A stretch of 64,000 nucleotides of DNA from Cytophagaceae bacterium UBA7467 (GTDB taxonomy: Bacteria > Bacteroidota > Bacteroidia > Cytophagales > Spirosomataceae). Positions 43,691-51,206 of the stretch are shown in pieces. Position 1 is the stretch's first letter. Every line of letters begins with the position of its first letter. Made by a program: the position numbers and the translations under genes. The stretch covers positions 128,358 through 192,357 of the forward strand of contig DLPD01000018.1 of assembly GCA_002479785.1 (NCBI GenBank), read 5' to 3'. The notes below the pieces were generated by a model. It had not been told where the DNA came from. It saw only the letters and a list, made by a program, of their open reading frames with translations, and made no database searches.

Positions 43691-44202
43691 TTTGGCCTAA
43701 AAGCCTTCAAATTCTCCTCCCTACACACTAAGAAAGGTCCACCGATCAGATCGATGCAATAGGGTATCGCTGGGAAAACAGCCTCCAGGCATTGTCGGAT
43801 AGCCTTCGGTTTTCCAGGTAGATTAACGATTAAGGTTTGATTGCGAATACCTGCCGTTTGGCGACTAAGAATGGCTGTAGGAACATATTGCAAGCTCACA
43901 GAGCGCATTAACTCGCCAAAACCAGGCATCATCTTTTGACAAACAGCTTCTGTTGCCTCAGGAGTAACATCGCGTAAGGCGGGGCCTGTTCCTCCCGTTG
44001 TCACCAGCAGGCAAACTTCCTGGGACATCTCAATCATTTTAGACTCTAATTGGTCCTGTTCGTCAGGTACGACAGCGTACACCACCTCGAAATCGGATTC
44101 CAGGTATTCTCTTAATAACTCAACCACAGCCTTGCCTGGAATATCTTCATAGATACCTGCACTAGCTCGATCTGATACGTTAATTACGCCTATTTTGATC
44201 AT
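43687..44202 (-). CDS. mog: Molybdopterin adenylyltransferase (MogA-type)
   Basis: 171 residues matching MogA, which adenylylates molybdopterin before metal insertion. IGVINVSDRASAGIYED at the start, LLVTTGGTGPALRDVTPEAT (about residue 66), MPGFGELMRSVSLQYVPTAILSRQ (read in parts) and NLPGKPKAIRQCLEAV are family motifs. No other molybdenum-cofactor gene lies in the window. It overlaps tcdA by 23 bases, the last gene of a long minus-strand run. The stop lies in a hairpin of the heptad-repeat element. Confidence 0.9.
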   Translation of the reverse strand: MIKIGVINVSDRASAGIYEDIPGKAVVELLREYLESDFEVVYAVVPDEQDQLESKMIEMSQEVCLLVTTGGTGPALRDVTPEATEAVCQKMMPGFGELMRSVSLQYVPTAILSRQTAGIRNQTLIVNLPGKPKAIRQCLEAVFPAIPYCIDLIGGPFLVCREENLKAFRPK

Positions 44203-44971
44203 TCTTTTTGGGTAGTTTAAGCTTCTTCTCCATCGGGATTGGTTCGTTTAATAAATCGCGAATAACGATGGATGCAACAACGCCTCCAAAGGCAGCTGGT
44301 AAATAAGAAATAGTTCCGTAGGCAGACTTCTTGAAGTTGCTGCCGTCTGTCAAGATGAGTGACTCGTCTTTGACTTTTTCTAAAGAGAATACGGTTTTTA
44401 TCCCTTTTCCTACACCCATCTTGCGAATGCGTTTGCGCACCAAAGAGGCTAAATAACATTCACGTGTATCAAATAAATCAGCCGTTCTGATTTTAGTTGG
44501 ATCCATTTTCCCGCCAGCGCCCATCGAACTGGCAATCTTAAATCCTAAATCGTAGGCTGTTTTAAGTAAGGTGACTTTAGGTGTAACAGAATCGATGCAG
44601 TCCATCACGTAATCGAATTTAGTCTTCTCAAGTAAATTCTTAGCCTCTTCCGGGCTTAAAAATTGTTCGATAGCTGTTAACTCGAGTGCGGGATTGATGG
44701 ATTTAAGGCGGTCAGCCATGATTTGGGCTTTGGAAACCCCATGGTTCGTCGCTAAAGCAGGCAGTTGTCTGTTTCGATTCGTTGGATCCACAACGTCTCC
44801 ATCGACAATCGTCATTCGGCCCACGCCAGAACGCGCGATGAATTCTGCGGCAAAGGATCCTACGCCCCCTAACCCGACAACTAACACGTGTGATTTTTGT
44901 AATTTATCGATCCCTTCCGGTCCGATCAAGAGTTCAGAGCGGCTTAGCCAGCTTAGATCATTGTTTGGCAT
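44180..44971 (-). CDS. tcdA: tRNA threonylcarbamoyladenosine dehydratase (TcdA/YgdL)
   Basis: A 263-residue E1-like (ThiF/MoeB superfamily) enzyme. The ATP-binding region VVGLGGVGSFAAEFIARSGVG (read in two parts), DGDVVDPTNRNRQ and DSVTPKVTLL match TcdA, which cyclises t6A37 of tRNA to ct6A. GAGGKMDPTKIRTADLFDT is also typical. The MoeB/ThiF zinc cysteines are absent, as expected for TcdA. The gene lies two bases after the glycosyltransferase. Confidence 0.9.
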   Translation of the reverse strand: MPNNDLSWLSRSELLIGPEGIDKLQKSHVLVVGLGGVGSFAAEFIARSGVGRMTIVDGDVVDPTNRNRQLPALATNHGVSKAQIMADRLKSINPALELTAIEQFLSPEEAKNLLEKTKFDYVMDCIDSVTPKVTLLKTAYDLGFKIASSMGAGGKMDPTKIRTADLFDTRECYLASLVRKRIRKMGVGKGIKTVFSLEKVKDESLILTDGSNFKKSAYGTISYLPAAFGGVVASIVIRDLLNEPIPMEKKLKLPKKNDQNRRN

Positions 44972-44973
44972 AA

Positions 44974-45927
44974 TTAGGATATTTCTTCCTTGATTTGATA
45001 ATTCGTCGTTTTATCCGAGTTTGTGATTAATAACTCCCCGATAAATCCGGCTAAAAAGAGTTGTACACCCAAAATAATCGCCACAAGCGCTAAAAAGAAT
45101 AGCGGGTTATCTGTGACGTTTCGGTACTTTAAATTATAAGCGATGTTGTAGAGCTTTTCACCTATTAACCAGGTTGTCAATACAGAACCTGTGATAAATG
45201 ACAAGATGCCTAAACTGCCAAACAAGTGCATCGGGCGTTTGCCAAAAATCTGCACAAATGAAATCGATAAAAGGTCTAAAAAGCCATATAGGAAACGTTC
45301 TAAACCAAATTTAGTGACGCCATACTTGCGTGCTTGGTGTTGAACAACCTTCTCCCCAATCTTTGTGAAACCATTCCATTTCGCTTGAACCGGAATGTAG
45401 CGGTGCATTTCGCCATATAGACGCAATGTTTTCACCACCTCCATTTTATAGGCTTTTAAGCCGCAATTAAAGTCATGCAATTGTACGCCAGACAATTTGC
45501 GGGTGGCTGCATTGTATAGTTTCGTCGGAATAGTCTTCGAAATAGGATCAAATCGCTTCTGCTTCCAGCCTGAAATCAAATCGTAATTTTCCTCTGTAAT
45601 TAGTCGATATAATTCAGGAATCTCATCTGGAGAGTCTTGTAAATCTGCGTCCATGGTGATGACCACCTGTCCTGCGGCTTTGCTGAACCCTTCGTGAAGG
45701 GCAGCTGATTTACCATAATTACGGGCAAAGGAAATCGCTTTTAGCGTGCTATATTGTGCTGATAATTGCTTTAAAACCTCCCAAGAGTTGTCGTTGCTGC
45801 CATCGTTCACGAAGATCATCTCGTAAGAAAACGTATTTTCTTGCATCACTCGATCGATCCAAGAACATAGTTCTGGAAGCGATTCGGCTTCGTTATAAAG
45901 AGGTACTACGATGGATAGCTGTAACAT
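44974..45927 (-). CDS. Family 2 glycosyltransferase with membrane anchor (DPM1/GtrB-like)
   Basis: 317 residues. The N-terminal GT-A domain has SIVVPLYNEAESL, FVNDGSNDNSW, ARNYGKSAALHEGF and the metal motif TMDADLQDSPDEIP. The middle carries FNCGLKAYK. Two C-terminal hydrophobic helices (about residues 232-255 and 270-292) anchor it in the inner membrane. This plan matches polyprenyl-phosphate glucosyl/mannosyl transferases (GtrB, DPM1) and ArnC, which load a sugar on undecaprenyl phosphate; the sugar is unknown. A -7 box lies five bases upstream of the ATG. Confidence 0.88.
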   Translation of the reverse strand: MLQLSIVVPLYNEAESLPELCSWIDRVMQENTFSYEMIFVNDGSNDNSWEVLKQLSAQYSTLKAISFARNYGKSAALHEGFSKAAGQVVITMDADLQDSPDEIPELYRLITEENYDLISGWKQKRFDPISKTIPTKLYNAATRKLSGVQLHDFNCGLKAYKMEVVKTLRLYGEMHRYIPVQAKWNGFTKIGEKVVQHQARKYGVTKFGLERFLYGFLDLLSISFVQIFGKRPMHLFGSLGILSFITGSVLTTWLIGEKLYNIAYNLKYRNVTDNPLFFLALVAIILGVQLFLAGFIGELLITNSDKTTNYQIKEEIS

Positions 45928-45932
45928 ATGAG

Positions 45933-45940
45933 CAAAAATA
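45933..45940 (-). promoter_or_regulatory. -7 box directly before the GtrB-like ATG
   Basis: Minus-strand TATTTTTG with five bases to the ATG at 45927. A second match, TAATTTTG (45941-45948), stands right behind it. If active, it gives a leaderless internal transcript of the run. Confidence 0.35.
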
Positions 45941-45948
45941 CAAAATTA

Positions 45949-46668
45949 TTACGAAGGAAAGATGATATAATAGGGTCTTAATAATTCGGTGAATTCCGGA
46001 CTGTATTGGCCTTGGTCATTTTTGATGTAAATGCGACTTTTCAGAGGTGTGATTTCCCCACGTGAACCGCTCGCCATGACGCGTAATACGGGGCTATTTG
46101 GAGTGGAATGTATATATATCCATTCGTTTATATATAATCCTTTATCCTGGAGGGATTGTTCGAATAAGGCCAAAACCTCAGCTGGGTACAATACCGCAAA
46201 TTCTCCCTCCTTTGTTAGTAATCGATCAATCGATACAGCTAATTCAGCAGGACTCAAATAATCCGCGTGAATCGCCATGTGTTTAGCCTCATCCGCAGCT
46301 GCAAGGTGATTCGTAAAAAAAGGAGGATTAGAGCAGATGAAATCGAATTTTTCCTCTGGGTTAAATGTTAAAACGTTCGTTTCGATGGCAAATAAACGAT
46401 TTTGGAATGGGCTGTTTTTGAAATTTTCAGACGCAACATTTGCCACTCCTGGATGTATTTCGAGTGCTTTAACCGTACAAGAGGGATTTGCTTGTGCTAG
46501 CATGGAGGCAATTAATCCAGAACCAGTACCAATATCAAGGCAATTACCTCTCGCCTTCAGAGAAGCCCATGCACCAAAAAGGCAAGCTTCCGTACTGATT
46601 TTCAATCCCGGATTTCCGTGATGCAGAGAAAATTGTTTGAACTTAAATAGAGATCTATTTTCGGCCAT
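45949..46668 (-). CDS. tRNA1(Val) (adenine37-N6)-methyltransferase (TrmN6/YfiC-like)
   Basis: A 239-residue SAM-dependent methyltransferase. FKFKQFSLHHGNPGLKISTEACLFGAW (read in parts), motif I LDIGTGSGLIASMLAQ (about residue 41) and catalytic FICSNPPFF (about 110) match YfiC/TrmN6, which methylates A37 in tRNA. Bacteroidota proteins of this kind are normally annotated that way. It overlaps rnhA by 14 bases. Confidence 0.87.
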   Translation of the reverse strand: MAENRSLFKFKQFSLHHGNPGLKISTEACLFGAWASLKARGNCLDIGTGSGLIASMLAQANPSCTVKALEIHPGVANVASENFKNSPFQNRLFAIETNVLTFNPEEKFDFICSNPPFFTNHLAAADEAKHMAIHADYLSPAELAVSIDRLLTKEGEFAVLYPAEVLALFEQSLQDKGLYINEWIYIHSTPNSPVLRVMASGSRGEITPLKSRIYIKNDQGQYSPEFTELLRPYYIIFPS

Positions 46669-47278
46669 AGTCCGCCGGATTTTCGCCCCAGTCCTCGGTT
46701 TCCCACTTCAGGACTTTAGTAGAATAATGATTGCTCTTTAACCAAGCGATGGCATTGTCCACCATTTTGAATAATTCTTCAGTCCTTGCATTGCGCTCCA
46801 AGTTGGTTTTAATGGCTCTATTTCGAACCCATGCAATGGCAGTTCGTGAATCTGAATACAAAGGGTAGGGGCAATCTAATTTTTTCAAATAGGCAAGGCC
46901 ATGCACGATGGCTAAAAATTCGCCTAAATTGACAGTTCCTTCCGGAAAAGGTCCACGTGCAAATAATACTTCTTTTGTTTCCGTATTGACTCCTTGGTAT
47001 TCTAACACGCCTGGATTTCCAGCACAGGCGGCATCCACCGAAATACTGGGAACAATGATTTTAGCTGCTTGTAAACGAGGTGATTTAGGCTTGGAAGCAG
47101 GGGTTACGCTGGCCCAGTAATTCTTTTTAGCCGCATTCTCTGCTTCGGATTTGGACTCAAAAGACTTGTATTGAGCCCCCGCAAAGCCTTTGATGTGCTT
47201 CTCGGTCTCCGCCCAGGAATCAAAGATTCCGGTCTGATGACCTGCCCAAATCACATAATATTTTTGTTTTTTGGCCAT
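46655..47278 (-). CDS. rnhA: Ribonuclease HI with N-terminal RNA:DNA-hybrid-binding (viroplasmin-like) domain
   Basis: 207 residues. The N-terminal 50 residues (YYVIWAGHQTGIFDSWAETEKHIKGF and the YKSFESKSEAENA part) form the hybrid-binding domain known from eukaryotic RNase H1. After a linker, the catalytic domain starts at IVPSISVDAACAGNPG and continues with NLGEFLAIVHGL and YSDSRTAIAWV. The usual first Asp is kept, as are the Glu and the next Asp. It removes RNA from hybrids. Next after the MarC-like gene in the run. Confidence 0.88.
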   Translation of the reverse strand: MAKKQKYYVIWAGHQTGIFDSWAETEKHIKGFAGAQYKSFESKSEAENAAKKNYWASVTPASKPKSPRLQAAKIIVPSISVDAACAGNPGVLEYQGVNTETKEVLFARGPFPEGTVNLGEFLAIVHGLAYLKKLDCPYPLYSDSRTAIAWVRNRAIKTNLERNARTEELFKMVDNAIAWLKSNHYSTKVLKWETEDWGENPADYGRK

Positions 47279-47848
47279 CTACATCAAACGGGATTTAAAG
47301 ATCTTAATTGCGATTGCAATCAAGATAACTCCAAAAATCTTACGCAAAATTTGCGTACCAGCATTCCCTAATTTCTTCTCGATCCAAACGCTTGAGCGCA
47401 AAACGAAATAAATGAAAAAAAGGTTGATGAATATGCTGATGATGATATTTTCCTCTTCGAACTGCGATTTTAGGGAGATCAAGGTGGTCATCGTTCCGGC
47501 TCCAGCGATAATGGGAAAGGCGAGCGGAACAATAGAATGCGTATTGGTTTCGATTTCTTCACTCTTAAAGATGTTACGACCTAGGGTCATTTCCATACCA
47601 ATCAGAAAAATAATTAAGGCTCCGGCCATAGCAAAGGATGTCGTATCAACCCCTAATAAATGTAGAATGAATTTCCCTGCATAAAAGAACCCTATCATGA
47701 TAATACCAGAGGCTAAGGTCGCTTGTCCCGGGTGGATATCTCCATTTTTCTTGCGCAATTCGATGATGATGGGAATGGATCCAAGTATATCGATGACGGA
47801 AAAAAGAATCAATGAAGCCGAAAGAATTTCTTTTGAGTTAAAGTTCAT
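47279..47848 (-). CDS. MarC-family integral membrane protein
   Basis: 189 residues with six hydrophobic segments and the MarC signatures VIDILGSIPIIIEL, HSIVPLAFPIIAGAGTMTTL and the final ILRKIFGVILIAIAIKIF. The function of MarC proteins is not established (an early link to antibiotic resistance was withdrawn for E. coli MarC). The start is ATG 47848 (MNFNSKEIL), overlapping the aminotransferase stop by 11 bases; the frame to 47938 lacks hydrophobic or conserved sequence. Confidence 0.86.
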   Translation of the reverse strand: MNFNSKEILSASLILFSVIDILGSIPIIIELRKKNGDIHPGQATLASGIIMIGFFYAGKFILHLLGVDTTSFAMAGALIIFLIGMEMTLGRNIFKSEEIETNTHSIVPLAFPIIAGAGTMTTLISLKSQFEEENIIISIFINLFFIYFVLRSSVWIEKKLGNAGTQILRKIFGVILIAIAIKIFKSRLM

Positions 47849-48884
47849 TTTTGATGGTTTGGATGAGTGTTTCAATATCTTCAACGGTGTGACTTGGGAA
47901 GTTAGCGATGCGAAAACTGGATTCCTTCCAAGTACCATACCCTTTTCCTAGCTCAATGCCTTTTTCGAGACAAATTTTATGCAATTGTCTAATTTTCTCA
48001 GGATTACCGGTCAAGGCTAAAACGGTAGGTAAGCGTAGCTCAGGTTTTTCAATCAGATAGCTAAAATCAGTTTGATTATCCCAAAAACCCGTCCAGCGTT
48101 TCATCTTTTCTACTGTCATTCGATGCGTCTCAGTTAGGGCTGGCAACTGCTGTGTCAAGCGGTAAACCAGGTAAATGCCTAACACATTAGGAGTCATTTG
48201 CGTTTGAAACAAGCGTCTGTTTTCTTCCAAAAACAAAATATCATTGTAATGCGTCGCACGGTTTAATTCTTTTGCTCTGTCTAAAGCCTTAGGCGAACAA
48301 ATCAGTATTCCCATTCCTGCCGGAATTCCCATGCATTTTTGCACGGAAGCTAACCAGACATCCGCCTCATTCCAGGGAATTTCAATGCCTCCCATGGAGG
48401 AAGTGGCATCCACAGCAATCAGCGCATCATCCGCTAATTGAAAATCAGCTCGCCGTATTTGTTGCCCTGTTCCGTTTGAAGTCTCACTTTGTACCAAACA
48501 AAGCGTATCTCCATTAATAGGACCTAGCTGCTGTGCAATTTCAGCAAGGCTTTGGTCTAGTCTAAATTCAATTGATTCAGCGAGTGCTCCGGCATAATGC
48601 GCCCATTTCTTTCCAAAAGCACCGTTAAACAAGTGCGTAGACTTATTTCTGACCAATGATTGAATAACTATCTCCCAGGCTTCCGTGGCGGATGAAACGA
48701 AATAGATGGTATAGTCTTCTGGAATACCCCATTTCTGATGGAGCACGTCAAAGGTAGCTTCGAGTAGCTTTTCGAATCGCTGGCTACGGTGATTGATGCT
48801 GACAATACCCTGCTCAAAAGCCTCTTGAATGTATCCAAGGGCCTCTGGATGAACCTTAGAGGGGCCAGGGTAGAAGGATAACAT
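47838..48884 (-). CDS. Class V PLP aminotransferase (phosphoserine aminotransferase-like)
   Basis: A 348-residue fold-type I PLP enzyme. FYPGPSKVHPEALG at the start, SSATEAWEIVIQ (about residue 65), SETSNGTGQQI, VDATSSMGGIEI and the PLP lysine in ASVQKCMGIPAGMG (about 193) match the SerC / alanine-glyoxylate aminotransferase group. A serine-synthesis role is plausible but not proven by the sequence. It lies three bases after aroQ. Confidence 0.82.
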   Translation of the reverse strand: MLSFYPGPSKVHPEALGYIQEAFEQGIVSINHRSQRFEKLLEATFDVLHQKWGIPEDYTIYFVSSATEAWEIVIQSLVRNKSTHLFNGAFGKKWAHYAGALAESIEFRLDQSLAEIAQQLGPINGDTLCLVQSETSNGTGQQIRRADFQLADDALIAVDATSSMGGIEIPWNEADVWLASVQKCMGIPAGMGILICSPKALDRAKELNRATHYNDILFLEENRRLFQTQMTPNVLGIYLVYRLTQQLPALTETHRMTVEKMKRWTGFWDNQTDFSYLIEKPELRLPTVLALTGNPEKIRQLHKICLEKGIELGKGYGTWKESSFRIANFPSHTVEDIETLIQTIKNEL

Positions 48885-48887
48885 CAG

Positions 48888-49313
48888 TTAAATGAAAGAA
48901 TAAAGGCCTAATTCATAACCTCTAAGTCCGAAACCCACAATGATTCCCTTTGCTTTAGGGCTCAAATAACTGTGGTGGCGGAAATCCTCCCTTGCGTGAA
49001 CATTTGAAATGTGAATCTCAATGACAGGTGTTTTGATAGCGGCTACTGCATCACCTAAGGCTACTGAAGTATGAGTATATCCACCTGCATTGAATAAGAT
49101 ACCGTCGTAGCTGAATCCCACTTCATGTAATTTATTAATTAAAGCACCCTCTTCATTAGATTGGAAGTAGGAGATATCCAATTGCTTCCCAAACTTGTCT
49201 TGTAAGATTTCCAAAAACTGCTCGAACGTCTGTGCTCCATATATTTCTGGTTCACGTGTACCTAATAAATTCAAATTAGGGCCATTCAGGATTAATATTT
49301 TCTTTCTTACCAT
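48888..49313 (-). CDS. aroQ: 3-dehydroquinate dehydratase, type II
   Basis: 141 residues of the flavodoxin-like type II enzyme, third step of the shikimate pathway. Seen: ILNGPNLNLLGTREPEIYG with the catalytic Tyr near residue 25, FQSNEEGALIN, FNAGGYTHTSVAL and IEIHISNVHAREDFRHHSYL with the catalytic His. First gene of the eight-gene minus-strand run ending with mog. Confidence 0.96.
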   Translation of the reverse strand: MVRKKILILNGPNLNLLGTREPEIYGAQTFEQFLEILQDKFGKQLDISYFQSNEEGALINKLHEVGFSYDGILFNAGGYTHTSVALGDAVAAIKTPVIEIHISNVHAREDFRHHSYLSPKAKGIIVGFGLRGYELGLYSFI

Positions 49314-49381
49314 ATTTTAAAAAGCAACATTCGGTGTAAAAATACGTAATTACTTTAAATTTACGGGATTCATTGCATAAA

Positions 49382-50308
49382 ATGTATATGTGGGAGGCAG
49401 AAATCCAGTCTTTTGGTGATTACTTGAAAATAGAGCGTGGGCTGTCCAAGCATTCCCACGAAGCTTATTTGCGCGATATCCAAAAGCTGGCAACCTATCT
49501 AGCCGTTTCTCCTATTGCGATTAACGAAGTAGACGAATCCCATATTTTGGCCTTCTTAAAAGACCTGCACGCCTTAGGCATCGAAGCAAGCACTCAATCG
49601 CGTACCCTTTCCGGGATTCGTGCCTTTTTTCAATTTCTTGTATTTGACGGTACTTTAAAAACGGACCCCACTGTTCATGTAAAAAATCCCCAAATGGGCC
49701 GAAAATTACCAGACACCCTCTCTTTTGACGAGATCACAGCCATCCTTGATCAGGCTGATCTTTCTACTCCAGAGGGAGTACGAAATCGCGCGATGCTCGA
49801 ATTTTTATATGGTGCTGGTTTACGGGTTTCAGAATTAATAGGTTTAAAAAGAGAGGATATTTATGAAGATCAAGGCTTCATCAAAGTACGCGGGAAGGGA
49901 GACAAAGAAAGGCTAGTCCCAGCAGGTCGTGATGCATTTAAGTATTTGAATCTGTATCTAGAATCAGTTAGACCGTCCGTGCCTGTCAAAAAAGACGCCA
50001 CTCACTTCGTTTTTCTCAATCGACGTGGCTCCGGCTTAAGTCGGGTAATGGTTTTCTTGATTTGCAAAGACCTCGCATCGAAAGCCGGCATTACGAAAGT
50101 AATTAGTCCCCACACTTTTCGACATTCATTTGCCACACATTTAATCGAAGGTGGTGCAGATTTGCGTGCCGTTCAAGAGATGTTAGGCCACGAATCCATC
50201 TTAACGACAGAGATTTATACGCACTTAGATCGGGCTTATTTGACGCAGATGGTGCAGGATTTTCATCCTTTTTCAAAGGTCAAAGGCCAAATAGCAAAGT
50301 TCAAATAG
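49382..50308 (+). CDS. xerD: Tyrosine recombinase XerC/XerD
   Basis: A 308-residue site-specific recombinase that resolves chromosome dimers at dif with FtsK, which is also in this window. The N-terminal SAM-like domain has FGDYLKIERGLSKHSHEAYLRDI. All catalytic residues are present: Arg in YGAGLRVSEL, Lys in GKGDKERLVP, HTFRHSFATHL, His in MLGHESILTTEIYTHL and Tyr in the same segment. Family members normally end near FHPR; here FHP is followed by FSKVKGQIAKFK, which is encoded by a heptad-repeat element. XerC versus XerD is not certain. I use ATG 49382; ATG 49388 is also possible. Confidence 0.9.
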   Translation: MYMWEAEIQSFGDYLKIERGLSKHSHEAYLRDIQKLATYLAVSPIAINEVDESHILAFLKDLHALGIEASTQSRTLSGIRAFFQFLVFDGTLKTDPTVHVKNPQMGRKLPDTLSFDEITAILDQADLSTPEGVRNRAMLEFLYGAGLRVSELIGLKREDIYEDQGFIKVRGKGDKERLVPAGRDAFKYLNLYLESVRPSVPVKKDATHFVFLNRRGSGLSRVMVFLICKDLASKAGITKVISPHTFRHSFATHLIEGGADLRAVQEMLGHESILTTEIYTHLDRAYLTQMVQDFHPFSKVKGQIAKFK

Positions 50309-50809
50309 CAAAGATCAAATATCGATTTTTATCAAATGATTGGTTGATATTATCAGTTATTAAATGGATTCAAAAAAGTGGCAGGTGTAGTTTTATGAAA
50401 AAACACCACTATGTCATACTCAAATATTGTTCAAGAAAAGGCTTTTCAATTTTCTTTGCATTTAATTCCTATTTGTATCAAGCTTTCTGTTGAAAAAAAA
50501 GAGTTTGTTTTGTCTAAACAACTCTTAAAATCTAGTACCTCCATAGGAGCGAATTTAGAAGAAGCAATTGGAGGATTTTCAAAAAAAGATTTTCATTACA
50601 AAATTTCTATTTCATACAAAGAGGCAAGAGAAACTCGCTATTGGTTGAAATTGCTGGTTGCGTCTGATTTAATTCATATCGAAGATGGCAATATGTTATT
50701 AGAAGAATTAGAGGAAATTCTTAAAATTTTAGGACGTACGATTATAACTTTGAATCAAAAGAATTCAGCTTAATTAGGTCTTTGAACTTTGGTCTTTGCT
50801 ATTTGTCTT
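50273..50809. mobile_element. IVS-like element: inverted heptad-repeat arms around a four-helix-bundle gene (copy C)
   Basis: The left arm (50273-50321) is seven consecutive seven-base units (TCAAAGG, TCAAAGG, CCAAATA, GCAAAGT, TCAAATA, GCAAAGA, TCAAATA). The right arm (50776-50809) holds the complementary type (GGTCTTT, GAACTTT, GGTCTTT, GCTATTT). Between them lies one gene for a four-helix-bundle protein. The 3' codons of both convergent neighbours (xerD and the 50799 gene) run into the arms and use TAG stops inside them. 23S rRNA intervening sequences have the same plan: inverted arms, a gene for this family and an RNA that folds into a long stem. Mobility is inferred. Confidence 0.6.
50411..50773 (+). 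CDS. Four-helix-bundle protein (23S rRNA IVS protein / Avd-like family)
   Basis: 120 residues, mostly helical. LLKSSTSIGANLEEA (about residues 38-52), FSKKDFHYKISISYKEARET and YWLKLLVASDL are the hallmark stretches of the family TIGR02436 found in 23S rRNA intervening sequences and, as Avd, in diversity-generating retroelements. The proteins form basic pentamers that bind nucleic acid. No reverse transcriptase or template repeat lies nearby. The stop is two bases before the right heptad arm, so the gene fills the element. Lys-rich and more AT-rich than its neighbours. Confidence 0.88.
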   Translation: MSYSNIVQEKAFQFSLHLIPICIKLSVEKKEFVLSKQLLKSSTSIGANLEEAIGGFSKKDFHYKISISYKEARETRYWLKLLVASDLIHIEDGNMLLEELEEILKILGRTIITLNQKNSA

Positions 50810-51203
50810 CTGGAAAAGGTATAAACACAAAATTCGTAAACTGTCCATCCACCACAAATAGACAAGCGAATTCTTCGATGTCCTTATAGTTTTGGACAAA
50901 TAATTCTATGTTTTCTTCTGCAATTAGTTTGCGTTGTACGAATTCTTCCATCATGGAGGCGTGGTAATTCCACTTGTTTTCGTGCAATTCGCCTACGCCA
51001 ATGAGTTTTTGGCCGATGTCGATGGGACGTTGAGAAGTGACAAAGATGGGGAAATCAGAGAAGCCACGCTTTTTGATTTGGTAGGCCGCTTCTTTTAAGG
51101 CATCCGCTACTTTGATGAAATCAGAGGAGATGAGGCCTAAATATTTCCCGTTTAAATCCGGGGAATTTGGTGCATTGGAAAGGGCTGTGTAATCTTCGAT
51201 CAT
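50799..51203 (-). CDS. Conserved protein of unknown function (ald operon)
   Basis: 134 residues without signal peptide or membrane segment, acidic, with no motif I can assign. Regions such as KYLGLISSDFIKVADALKEAAYQIKKRGFSDFPIFV (read in parts) and FACLFVVDGQFTNFVFIPFPED look like a folded alpha/beta protein. It lies three bases after ald in the SDR-tsaE-ald run. The last codons (Asp-Lys-stop) fall in the right arm of the heptad element, so the original C-terminus may have been altered. Confidence 0.7.
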   Translation of the reverse strand: MIEDYTALSNAPNSPDLNGKYLGLISSDFIKVADALKEAAYQIKKRGFSDFPIFVTSQRPIDIGQKLIGVGELHENKWNYHASMMEEFVQRKLIAEENIELFVQNYKDIEEFACLFVVDGQFTNFVFIPFPEDK

Positions 51204-51206
51204 GAT

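Noticed and set aside
49382..50308. Tyrosine recombinase as integrase of a genomic island
   Set aside because: Length, motifs and lack of phage or conjugation genes and of att-like repeats fit the chromosomal XerC/XerD. Only the 3' tail is altered by the heptad element.
50273..50809. Diversity-generating retroelement (because of the Avd-like protein)
   Set aside because: No reverse transcriptase, template repeat or variable repeat is found in the surrounding genes.
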